Assembly: GCA_003194525.1 (NCBI GenBank)
Contig: NBIV01000309.1
Location: forward strand, 27,882-91,881
Direction of reading: 5' to 3'
Origin: Gracilariopsis chorda
Taxonomy: Eukaryota > Rhodophyta > Florideophyceae > Gracilariales > Gracilariaceae
DNA length: 64,000 nucleotides
Shown: in pieces, positions 55,177 through 64,000 of the stretch
Position numbering within the stretch: position 1 is the first letter of the stretch
Layout of the letters: each line of letters begins with the position of its first letter
Position numbers and translations under genes: made by a program
The notes under the pieces: model-generated
What the model saw: only the letters and a program-made list of their open reading frames with translations
What the model was told of the DNA's origin: nothing
The model's database searches: none

Positions 55177-58100
55177 ATGGATTCATTCGGTGGCATCAAG
55201 ATTGAAAAGTTGGGCGAGGATAACTTCCATGTATGGAAGCAAAAGGTTGAGTTGCTGCTTGCACTCAAGGACCTCGATGACCATCTTCAATCAACCAGGC
55301 CTACGGACGATGACGAGTTGTCAGCATGGAAGAAGAAAGACTCCAAGGCCAGGGCTGTTATTGGTCTCAGCATCAGTGATGAGCATTTGGACCATGTGAG
55401 GGATACCGAGAATGCTGCGGAAATGTGGAAAGCCATTTGCGATGTGTTCCAGCGTAAAACGCTGCTCAACCGAATCAATGCAAGACGTGCCTTCTACACA
55501 GCCAAGATGCGAGATGATGAGAAAATGTTACACTTCATGAATCGTGTTCGTCATCTTGCATCGGATCTGAAGAGCATGGACGTAGTGGTTGAGGAGGAAG
55601 ACATCGCTATGGCAATCCTATGTGGGCTACCAGACCGCTTCGAACACCTCATTGTCGCTATTGACACCACGATTCGTGATCGTAAACTCGATTTAGAGTT
55701 TGTGAAGAGTCGTTTGCTGCAAGAGGAACAGCGAATGAACGATCGTGCCAAGGAGGAGTCCGGAAGTGACACGGCTTTGGTCGGTGCGCAGTCACGAAAG
55801 AAGTCCATGGTGTGCTACTACTGTGGTAAGAAGGGGCATATCCAGAGAAACTGTTTCAAGAGACAACGTGACGAAGCTAGCAAAGAGCAGAGTGCTGCCG
55901 CAAACCCAGCTGTGCAGACCAATCTCGGCAACGAGAAACGAGGATGTGACAGTGACTCTGACTTTGTTTGTCTCATTGCGACAGGTTCTGCGGAAGAAAG
56001 TATCAGTGACTGGATCATTGAATCTGGTGCCACCGCCCATATGACGTATGACGAGTCCATGTTTGACAGTTATAGCAAAAGAGAGTCTGCCGGTGTGAGT
56101 ATCGGCAATGACTCGAAGCTGGAGTCTCTTGGTCATGGCAGTGTCCACCTCGATCTCGCTGTTGAAGGGCGTAAGAGCAAGTGCCGGTTGGGTGAAGTAG
56201 TGCACGTACCGAAGCTAAGGTATCATCTGCTGTCAGTATCTGCGATGTGTGACGTGGGTGCGCGAGTGGTGTTTGACAAAACCAAAGTATGTGTATACAA
56301 AGGCAACACCATGATCGCCCAGGGCCGTCGCATCAAAGGACTGTACTACCTATGTACCGCGATTGAAGTACCAGAAGACATGGACAACGCATTTGTGACT
56401 GACCTGTCACTATGGCATGCTCGAATGGCTCATGTGAATGTGGATGGTATCAAACATATGGCTCGTAACGGTGTTGTGTCAGGGCTGAATGTGGACTTGA
56501 ATCAATCGATGGATGTGTGTGACTCTTGTGTAGTGGGAAAATCTACACGTGCTCCAACTCCCAAGCAAGGGGGGGAACGGGCTTTGCACCCATTGGACCT
56601 AGTGCATTCGGACATTTGTGGTCCAATCCAAGTAGGTTCCTTGGGAGGTTCACGCTACTTCGTCACATTCATCGATGATCACTCCCGTTTTTGCTTCTTG
56701 TACATGCTCAAGACCAAGGATGAGGTGTTCCACGTGTTCGTGAAGTGGCTCAAGATGGTTCAAAATCAGAGTGACCGACATGTGAAAACCATCACCGCAC
56801 GTGAGTCTGTGCTACATGCGTTACGCACAGACAATGCTGGTGAGTATGTGTCAAAGAAGTTTTCACAAGAGCTTGAACGTCACGGTATTGAACATCAGCG
56901 AACGGTGCCTTACAGTCCACATCAGAATGGTCTGGCCGAACGGTTCAACCGAACACTCATGGACTTGGTGAGATCGATGCTGCATCACAAGAAACTGCCA
57001 AAGAGCTTCTGGGCTGAAGCATTGAACGTTGCAGTGTATGTGCGCAATCGAGTCACCTGCAAGGCCCTTCCGAGTGACGTGACACCACTCGAGATGTGGA
57101 GTGGATATGAACCTGACTTGAGCAATCTGCGTGTGTTCGGTAGCCGGTGCTGGTACAAAGTGGTGGACCACAAGCTGAAGAAGCTGGAGCAACGTGCCGT
57201 GGAGGCGATCTTTATTGGGTACACATCTGGATCGAACGGTTATAAACTGTGGGATGCGCAAAAGAAGAAGGTGGTTGTGTCGAGAGATGTGAGGTTTGAC
57301 GAATGTAGTGGTTCAGATCAAGGTACTGACCACGTTGATGATGACGACTATGCTGAGATCGACATCTCGGACAAGCCGAAATCAAACATCACCTCCACCT
57401 CTACTACACCCACCGATGCTGCCCAAGTTGAACCCGCTGCACCAGATACTCCACCAGAAGAAGCTTCAGGCAGTGGCCACGATGAGCCCACAGCTGAGAC
57501 AGAAGTTGAGCCAGATGTACCAGATCCACCACCACTTCGGAGATCCACTCGTGAGCGTAGAGCGCCTACCTCGTGGTGGCGCGGCACTGCCCTACTCACT
57601 GCCAGTGATGACGTCCCATCCTCATACTCCGATGCGGTGTCACGTCCTGATTCAAAAGCGTGGACCAAGGCCATGAACAGTGAGTACGAGTCTCTGATGG
57701 AGCATGACACATGGGAGTTAGTGCCAAGGCCAGCTGACAGCAACGTGATATCATCCAAGTGGGTATTTGTGCAAAAATATGAGGCTGGCGACAACGATGA
57801 ACCGACAGTGAGGTACAAGGCTCGTGTGGTGGCTCGAGGGTTTCTGCAGATCGAAGGTGTAGACTTCTCCGAGACGTATGCACCAGTGGTCAAATTCACA
57901 TCCATTAGAATGATTCTGTCCATTGTAGCAGTGCAGGACTATCATCTGCACCAGATGGATGTAAAGACTGCATTCTTGAATGGCGACCTGGAAGAGACTG
58001 TGTACATGGAGCAGCCGGACGGATTCATCAAACCTGGGAACGAGGACTTGGTATGCCTTCTCAAGAAAGCCATCTATGGGCTACGACAGGCATCAAGGCA

Positions 58101-59202
58101 GTGGTTTGCAAAGATGTACTTGTTCCTCGTTGGTTGGATGGGTCTGAAGCCAAACGTCGCAGACGAGTGCGTCTACACCGGAGAGGTACTGGGAGCGCTT
58201 GTGATCATTGCTCTTTATGTGGACGACTTGCTCATTGCGAGTCCAAGTATGGAGACAATGAATCGCGTAAAGCGTGAACTGTCAAAACGTTTTCAGATGA
58301 AGGATCTCAGTGAAGCGCGCATGGTACTTGGGTTCGAGATCCATCGTGATCGATCCAAAAGACAGCTGTACCTGACACAGTCTGCATACACGCGTAAGGT
58401 CTTAGAACGTTTTGGCATGTTGCAGTGCAAACCAATGGACACTCCCATGGACTCCGGTGCTGACCTCACTAAGGTAGAAGAGCCTCTGACGAACATCCCG
58501 TATCGCCAGGTGATCGGTTGTCTGATGTATCTCTCTGTTGGCACTCGACCGGACATCTCGTTTGCAGTGTCCAAGCTAGCCAAGTATGTCGAGAAACCTG
58601 GAGAGACTCATTGGAAAGCGGTCAAGCGTGTTCTGCGTTACCTCAATGGCACTCGCTCCTTCGGACTTACTTATGGCACCACGACTGATACTCAGCTGTA
58701 TGGATACGTAGACTCTGACTGGGCAGGTGATACATCCAACCGCAAGTCCACCAGTGGGTATGTGTTCATGATGTGCGGTGCTCCTGTGTCTTGGAGCTCG
58801 CGCCAACAGGAAGTAGTTGCATTGTCTAGCGCTGAGGTTGAGTATGTGAGCCTGTGCAGTGGGACGAGGGAAGCGATCTGGCTGAGACGACTGTGGAGTG
58901 GCATTGGCAACGCAAGTGGACTACACGTGGATGAGTCAGTGACGCTAATGGTTGAGCCCACAACTGTGTACGTGGACAACCAAGGTTGCATCGACCTTGC
59001 TCGAAATGGAGTTGTGAACAAGCGTACTAAGCACATTGATATTCGCTTTCACTTCACCAGAGAGGCTCTACGCGACAAAGCCGTCCAGTTGCAGTACTGC
59101 TCCACGGAAGACATGGTTGCCGATATGCTGACGAAAGCGCTCGGTCGAGTTAAGCTGGCAAGGTTCCGCGGTGACTGTGGCTTGCTCCCCTTAGACCTTT
59201 GA
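55177..59202 (+). CDS. X2 Gag-Pol polyprotein (copia)
   Basis: 1341 residues, one frame from ATG at 55177. Gag about 1-205. Zinc knuckle CYYCGKKGHIQRNC at 213-226. Protease near 278 reads DWIIESGATAHM, with Glu282 in place of the usual catalytic Asp. Pre-integrase zinc domain HX4H (413/418) and CX2C (448/451). Integrase D479 (HSDICGPI), D552 (RTDNAGEY), E588 (NGLAERFN), a DD35E spacing. Acidic Pro/Ser linker about 720-800. RT: QMDVKTAFLNG (D928) and LYVDDLLIAS (D1016, D1017). RNase H: DSDWAGD (1179-1181), SSAEVEY (E1220), YVDNQGC (D1267). Integrase before RT makes it copia. It supplies particle, cDNA synthesis and insertion functions. All catalytic residues except the protease Asp are in place. 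Confidence 0.95.
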   Translation: MDSFGGIKIEKLGEDNFHVWKQKVELLLALKDLDDHLQSTRPTDDDELSAWKKKDSKARAVIGLSISDEHLDHVRDTENAAEMWKAICDVFQRKTLLNRINARRAFYTAKMRDDEKMLHFMNRVRHLASDLKSMDVVVEEEDIAMAILCGLPDRFEHLIVAIDTTIRDRKLDLEFVKSRLLQEEQRMNDRAKEESGSDTALVGAQSRKKSMVCYYCGKKGHIQRNCFKRQRDEASKEQSAAANPAVQTNLGNEKRGCDSDSDFVCLIATGSAEESISDWIIESGATAHMTYDESMFDSYSKRESAGVSIGNDSKLESLGHGSVHLDLAVEGRKSKCRLGEVVHVPKLRYHLLSVSAMCDVGARVVFDKTKVCVYKGNTMIAQGRRIKGLYYLCTAIEVPEDMDNAFVTDLSLWHARMAHVNVDGIKHMARNGVVSGLNVDLNQSMDVCDSCVVGKSTRAPTPKQGGERALHPLDLVHSDICGPIQVGSLGGSRYFVTFIDDHSRFCFLYMLKTKDEVFHVFVKWLKMVQNQSDRHVKTITARESVLHALRTDNAGEYVSKKFSQELERHGIEHQRTVPYSPHQNGLAERFNRTLMDLVRSMLHHKKLPKSFWAEALNVAVYVRNRVTCKALPSDVTPLEMWSGYEPDLSNLRVFGSRCWYKVVDHKLKKLEQRAVEAIFIGYTSGSNGYKLWDAQKKKVVVSRDVRFDECSGSDQGTDHVDDDDYAEIDISDKPKSNITSTSTTPTDAAQVEPAAPDTPPEEASGSGHDEPTAETEVEPDVPDPPPLRRSTRERRAPTSWWRGTALLTASDDVPSSYSDAVSRPDSKAWTKAMNSEYESLMEHDTWELVPRPADSNVISSKWVFVQKYEAGDNDEPTVRYKARVVARGFLQIEGVDFSETYAPVVKFTSIRMILSIVAVQDYHLHQMDVKTAFLNGDLEETVYMEQPDGFIKPGNEDLVCLLKKAIYGLRQASRQWFAKMYLFLVGWMGLKPNVADECVYTGEVLGALVIIALYVDDLLIASPSMETMNRVKRELSKRFQMKDLSEARMVLGFEIHRDRSKRQLYLTQSAYTRKVLERFGMLQCKPMDTPMDSGADLTKVEEPLTNIPYRQVIGCLMYLSVGTRPDISFAVSKLAKYVEKPGETHWKAVKRVLRYLNGTRSFGLTYGTTTDTQLYGYVDSDWAGDTSNRKSTSGYVFMMCGAPVSWSSRQQEVVALSSAEVEYVSLCSGTREAIWLRRLWSGIGNASGLHVDESVTLMVEPTTVYVDNQGCIDLARNGVVNKRTKHIDIRFHFTREALRDKAVQLQYCSTEDMVADMLTKALGRVKLARFRGDCGLLPLDL

Positions 59203-59210
59203 AGTCAGTG

Positions 59211-59222
59211 ACAGAGGGGGGG
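59211..59222 (+). other. X2 polypurine tract
   Basis: Purine run GAGGGGGGG directly before the 3' LTR. It primes plus-strand synthesis. The same tract precedes the LTR at 63942. Confidence 0.85.
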
Positions 59223-60001
59223 TGTTGGCAGTAGTACCTGTGCTGTCACTGAAAACCAAATGTTCCGGGGAGCATGGGCTGTTTTAGAGGGTACCTCTGC
59301 AAAAGCGCATATGCGCGTGTGCGCGAACCCAACGTGAAATTGGCTTCTGATTGGCTACCGCAAATGTACATATGCAACGTGGTGCGTACAAGTGGTATGG
59401 CATAACTGGATCGGTTGGACACACCCACGTGTCCAGCTACTACAGTGGTCACAGTGTACGTTGTGTGCAGGGGATACTGATGAAGTGGTTGACACCTGGT
59501 ACAAGTGGTACAGCAGTGGTTGGTACAATGGTAAGGTGTGCATGCACTGTCAACAGGTTTACACATGCACGGGTATATTGATGACGTGGGTGTTGTGTGC
59601 ATTGCCACATGATGACATGGCACTAACACCACAGGTTACGTGCCGACTTACCGTGACGTGTTGACTTACCGTGATGTGTTGGCATGTGCTGGCGTGTGTT
59701 GGAGTCGTGAATTTGTGCCTTGTCATGGTCATGTGTATGCACGTAACTATTACAGAACATTGGTGCGTTGGTGTGCGTTGGTGTAATGAGGTTGTGCTGA
59801 GCTGGCTATGTCATGTTAGATGATGATTGGTAGTATTGAGTGTCCCTGCTTAGTGGTTTAGGTTTTACTTGTAGTTGGTGTTCCCGCGCAATTCGAGTTT
59901 AGAGTGGTATATAAGATGTGCCTGAAGGACCTCCAAGTAAATCCAAGCTAGAGCTGGCGAACTTCCCTTCCATCCCCTCAACTTCCTTTCAACTTTCAAC
60001 A
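59223..60001 (+). repeat. X2 3' LTR
   Basis: 779 bp. Differences from the 5' LTR seen: GAAATTGG for GAAACTGG, CTACCGC for CTACTGC, and GTGTGCATG for GTGCGCATG. Confidence 0.95.
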
Positions 60002-60006
60002 CATCT
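60002..60006. repeat. X2 target-site duplication, right
   Basis: CATCT, followed by the continuation of X1 gag (TGAATCAACCAGG). Confidence 0.93.
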
Positions 60007-60955
60007 TGAATCAACCAGGCTTATGGACGATGACGAGTTGTCAGCATGGAAGAAGAAAGACTCCAAGGCCAGGGCTGTTATTGGTCTCAGCATCAGTGAT
60101 GAGCATTTGGACCATGTGAGGGATACCGAGAATGCTGCGGAAATGTGGAAAGCCATTTGCGATGTGTTCCAGCGTAAAACGCTGCTCAACCGAATCAATG
60201 CAAGAAGTGCCTTCTACACAGCCAAGATGCAAGATGATGAGAAAATGTTACACTTCATGAATCGTGTTCGTCATCTTGCATCGGATCTGAAGAGCATGGA
60301 CGTAGTGGTTGAGGAAGAAGACATCGCTATGGCAATCCTATGTGGGCTACCAGACCGCTTCGAACACCTCATTGTCGCTATTGACACCACGATTGGTGAC
60401 CGTAAACTCGATTTAGAGTTTGTGAAGAGTCGTTTGCTGCAAGAGGAACAGAGAATGAACGATCGTGCCAAGGAGGAGTCCGGAAGTGACACGGTTTTGG
60501 TCGGTGCGCAGTCACGAAAGAAGTCCATGGTGTGCTACTACTGTGGTAAGAAGGGGCATATCCAGAGAAACTGTTTCAAGAGACAACGTGACGAAGCTAG
60601 CAAAGAGCAGAGTGCTGCCGCAAACCCAGCTGTGCAGACGGATCTCGGCAACGAGAAACGAGGATGTGACAGTGACTCTGACTTTGTTTGTCTCATTGCG
60701 ACAGGTTCTGTGGAAGAAAGTATCAGTGACTGGATCATTGAATCTGGTGCCACCGCCCATATGACGTATGACGAGTCCATGTTTGACAGTTATAGCAAAA
60801 GAGAGTCTGCCGGTGTGAGTATCGGCAGTGACTCGAAGCTGGAGTCTCTTGGTCATGGCAGTGTCCACCTCGATCTCGCTGTTGAAGGGCGTAAGAGCAA
60901 GTGCCGGTTGGGTGAAGTAGTGCACGTACCGAATTTAAGGTATCATCTGCTGTGA
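60002..60955 (+). pseudogene. X1 gag-protease, continued
   Basis: Resumes at STRLMDDDELSAWKKK and runs open through the zinc knuckle and DWIIESGATAHM (Glu at the protease Asp position, as in X2) to RYHLL and TGA at 60953-60955. The stop sits at the same codon as in copy E. The X2 insertion separates it from its own start. Confidence 0.88.
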
Positions 60956-63921
60956 GTATCTGCGATGTGGGACCTGGGTGCGCGAGTGGTGTTTGACAAG
61001 ACCAAAGTATGTGTGTACAAAGGCAACACCATGATTGCCCAGGTCCGTCGCATCAAAGGACTGTACTACCTATGTACCGCGATTGAAGTACCAGAAGACA
61101 TGGACAACGCACTTGTGACTGACCTGTCACTATGGCATGCTCGAATGGTTCATGTGAATGTGGATGGTATCAAACATATGGCTCGTAACGGTGTTGTGTC
61201 AGGGCTGAATGTGGACTTGAATCAATCGATGGATGTGTGTGACTCTTGTGTAGTGGGAAAATCTACACGTGCTCCAACTCCCAAGCAAGGGGGGGAACGG
61301 GCTTTGCACCCATTGGACCTAGTGCATTCGGATATTTGTGGTCCAATCCAAGTAGGTTCCTTGGGAGGTTCACGCTACTTCGTCACATTCATCGATGATC
61401 ACTCCCGTTTTTGCTTCTTGTACATGCTCAAGACCAAGAATGAGGTGTTCCACGTGTTCGTCAAGTGGCTCAAGATGGTTCAAAATCAGAGTGACCGACA
61501 TGTGAAAACCGTCACCGCACGTGAGTCTGTGCTACATGCGTTACGCACAGACAATGCTGGTGAATATGTGTCAAAGACGTTTTCACAAGAGCTTGAACGT
61601 CACGGTATTGAACATCAGCGGACGTTGCCTTACAATCCACATCAGAATGGTCTGGCCGAACGGTTCAACCGAACACTCATGGACTTGGTGAGATCGATGC
61701 TGCATCACAAGAAACTGCCAAAGAGCTTCTGGGCTGAAGCATTGAACGTTGCAGTGTATGTGCGCAATCGAGTCACCTGTAAGGCCCTTCCGAGTGACGT
61801 GACACCACTCGAGATGTGGAGTGGATATGAACCTGCTTTGAGCAATCTGCGTGTGTTCGGTAGCCAATGCTGGTACAAAGTGGTGGACCACAAGCTGAAG
61901 AAGCTGGAGCAACGTGCCGTGGAGGCGATCTTTATTGAGTACACATCTGGATCGAACGGTTATAAATTGTGGGATGTGCAAAAGAAGAAGGTGGTTGTGT
62001 CGAGAGATGTGAGGTTTGACGAATGTAGTGGTTCAGATCAAGGTACTGACCACGTTGATGATGACGACTATGCTGAGATCGACATCTCGGACAAGCCGAA
62101 ATCAAACATCACCTCCACCTCTACTACACCAACCGATGCTGCCCAAGTTAAACCCGCTGCACCAGATACTCCACCAGAAGAAGCTTCAGGCAGTGGCCAC
62201 GATGAGCTCACAGCTGAGACAGAAGTTGAGCCAGACGTACCAGATCCACAACCACTTTGGAGATCCACTCGTAAGCATAGAGCGCCTACCTCGTGGTGGC
62301 GCGGAACTGCCTTACTCACTGCCAGTGATGACATCCCATCCTCATACTCGGATGCGGTGTCACGTCCTGATTCAAAAGCGTGGACCAAGGCCATGAACAG
62401 TGAGTACGAGTCTCTGATGGAGCATGACACATGGGAGTTAGTGCCAAGGCCAGCTGACAGCAATGTGATATCATCCAAGTGGGTATTTGTGCAAAAATAT
62501 GAGGCTGGCGACAACGATGAACCAACAGTGAGGTACAAGGCTCGTGTGGTGGCTCGAGGGTTTCTGCAGATCGAAGGTGTAGATTTCTCCGAGACGTATG
62601 CACCAGTGGTCAAATTCACATCCATTAGAATGCTTCTGTCCATTGTAGCAGTGCAGGACTATCATCTGCACCAGATGGATGTGAAGACTGCACTCTTGAA
62701 TGGCGACCTGGAAGAGACTGTGTACATGGAGCAGCCCGACGGATTCATCAAACCTGGGAACGAGGACTTGGTATGCCTTCTCAAGAAAGCCATCTATGGG
62801 CTACGACAGGCATCAAGGCAGTGGTTTGCAAAGATGTACTTGTTCCTCGTGGGTTGGATGGGTCTGAAGCCAAACGTTGCAAACGAGTGCGTCTACACCG
62901 GAGAGGTACTGGGAGCGCTTGTGATCATTGCTCTTTATGTGGACGACTTGCTCATTGCGAGCCCAAGTATGGAGACAATGAATCGCGTAAAGCGTGAACT
63001 GTCAAAACGTTTTCAGATGAAGGATCTCAGTGAAGCGCGCATGGTACTTGGGTTCGAGATCCATCGTGATCGATCCAAAAGACAGCTGTACCTGACACAG
63101 TCTGCATACACGCGTAAGGTCTTAGAACGTTTTGGCATGTTGCAGTGCAAACCAATGGACACTCCCATGGACTCCGGTGCTGACCTCACTAAGGTAGAAA
63201 AGCCTCTGACGAACATCCCGTATCGCCATGTGATCGGTTGTCTGATGTATCTCTCTGTTGGCACTTGACCGGACATCTCGTTTGCAGTGTCCAAGCTAGC
63301 CAAGTATGTCGAGAAACCTGGAGAGACTCATTGGAAAGCGGTCAAGCGTGTTCTGCGTTACCTCAATGGCACTCGCTCCCTCGGACTTACTTATGGCACC
63401 ACGACTGATACTCAGCTGTATGGATACGTAGACTCTGACTGGCAGGTGATACATCCAACCGCAAGTCCACCAGTGGGTATGTTTTCATGATGTGCGGTGC
63501 TCCTGTGTCTTGGAGCTCGCGCCAACAGGAAGTAGTTGCATTGTCTAGCGCTGAGGTTGAGTATGTGAGCCTGTGCAGTGGGACGAGGGAAGCGATCTGG
63601 CTGAGACGACTGTGGAGTGGCTTTGGCAACGCAAGTGGACTACACGTGGATGAGTCAGTGACGCTAATGGTTGAGCCCACAACTGTGTACGTGGACAACC
63701 AAGGTTGCATCGACCTTGCTCGAAATGGAGTTGTGAACAAGCGTACTAAGCACATTGATATTCGCTTTCACTTCACCAGAGAGGCTCTACGCGACAAAAC
63801 CGTCCAGTTGCAGTACTGTTCCACGGAAGACATGGTTGCCGATATGCTGACGAAAGCGCTAGGTCGAGTTAAGTTGGCAAGGTTCCGCGGTGACTATGGC
63901 TTGCTGCCCTTAGACCTTTGA
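60956..63921 (+). pseudogene. X1 integrase, RT and RNase H
   Basis: The same frame continues after the TGA. The integrase residues (HSDICGPI, RTDNAGEY, NGLAERFN) and RT (LYVDDLLIAS) are present; FLNG is preceded by KTAL rather than KTAF. A TGA for Arg lies at 63266-63268 (VGT/PDIS) and a one-base deletion near 63442 (SDWQVIHP for SDWAGDTS) shifts RNase H, which is recovered in the frame from 63487 to the TGA at 63919-63921. Confidence 0.9.
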
Positions 63922-63941
63922 AGTCAGTGACAGAGGGGGGG

Positions 63942-64000
63942 TGTTGGCAGTAGTACCTGTGCTGTCACTGAAAACCAAATGTTCCGGGGAGCATGGGCTG
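63942..64000 (+). repeat. X1 3' LTR (start only)
   Basis: TGTTGGCAGTAGTACC after the polypurine run. Cut by the window end. Confidence 0.93.

Larger units (their letters stand above)
53179..60001 (+). mobile_element. Copia X element, copy X2: complete and young
   Basis: 6823 bp with two 779-bp LTRs that I see differing at three positions, a perfect 5-bp target duplication, primer site, leader, one open Gag-Pol frame and a polypurine tract. It is inserted in X1 gag in the same orientation. It is the only X copy here without a stop. The one worry is a protease active-site change. Confidence 0.95.
51047..64000 (+). mobile_element. Copia X element, copy X1 (split by X2; runs off the window)
   Basis: 5' LTR 51047-51825, primer site, leader, gag start 53069-53178, then X2 inserted, continuing 60002-63921, and the 3' LTR from 63942 beyond the window. 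Disabled by three in-frame TGAs and one frameshift. It sits in B unit 1. Confidence 0.92.

Noticed and set aside
57348..57923. 191-codon antisense frames (57348-57923, 62068-62643, 31043-31618)
   Set aside because: They lie exactly opposite the integrase-RT linker and RT start of X Gag-Pol and repeat in every X copy. They are shadows of the coding strand.

Overview
This is eukaryotic nuclear DNA that consists almost entirely of transposable elements. I see no host gene, rRNA, tRNA or CRISPR. The copia-type primer sites match the anticodon arm of initiator tRNA-Met, and the copia families, the old Ty3/gypsy element and the hAT element together suggest a repeat-rich alga or protist. A red alga or a stramenopile is my guess, but the sequence alone does not fix the organism.

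Layout. 1-971 is unassigned. About 972-13638 is one very decayed Ty3/gypsy element on the minus strand, with two diverged LTRs and remnants of gag, protease, RT, RNase H and integrase. A third, partial LTR of that family (about 13885-13984 plus 20866-21005) is split by a complete 6.87-kb hAT transposon (13985-20857). The hAT has an 8-bp target duplication, matching terminal inverted repeats, an intact transposase of about 750 residues, and a 4-kb non-coding tail with a dozen or more unrelated hairpins. 21006-21840 holds nothing I recognise.

From 21.8 kb onward the window is a nest of Ty1/copia elements of two deep lineages. Lineage 1 has several relatives. A (+, 21.8-26.75 kb) is decayed and mosaic. 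D (+, 26.75-28.97 kb) is truncated. C (-, 31637-37849) is young, with near-identical LTRs and a precise loss of the integrase N-terminal half. B (-, 42.0-51.0 kb) is a head-to-tail array sharing LTRs. Lineage 2 (called X) has four copies. E (-, 28967-42013) is split by C. A solo LTR lies in one B unit. X1 (+, 51047 to beyond the window end) lies in the next B unit. X2 (+, 53179-60001) is inserted in the gag of X1 with a perfect 5-bp target duplication, and it encodes one unbroken 1341-residue Gag-Pol.

How the parts relate. The order of events can be read from the nesting: the gypsy element is oldest, then the hAT; the B array came before its duplication; X1 went into B, X2 into X1, and C into E. 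Although their RT proteins are distant, both copia lineages share a U3 cassette of about 80 bp, a leader module of about 200 bp and the same primer-binding site. Lineage 1 also shows a conserved candidate 5'UTR intron. These non-coding modules and the hAT hairpin tail are the most unusual signals here.
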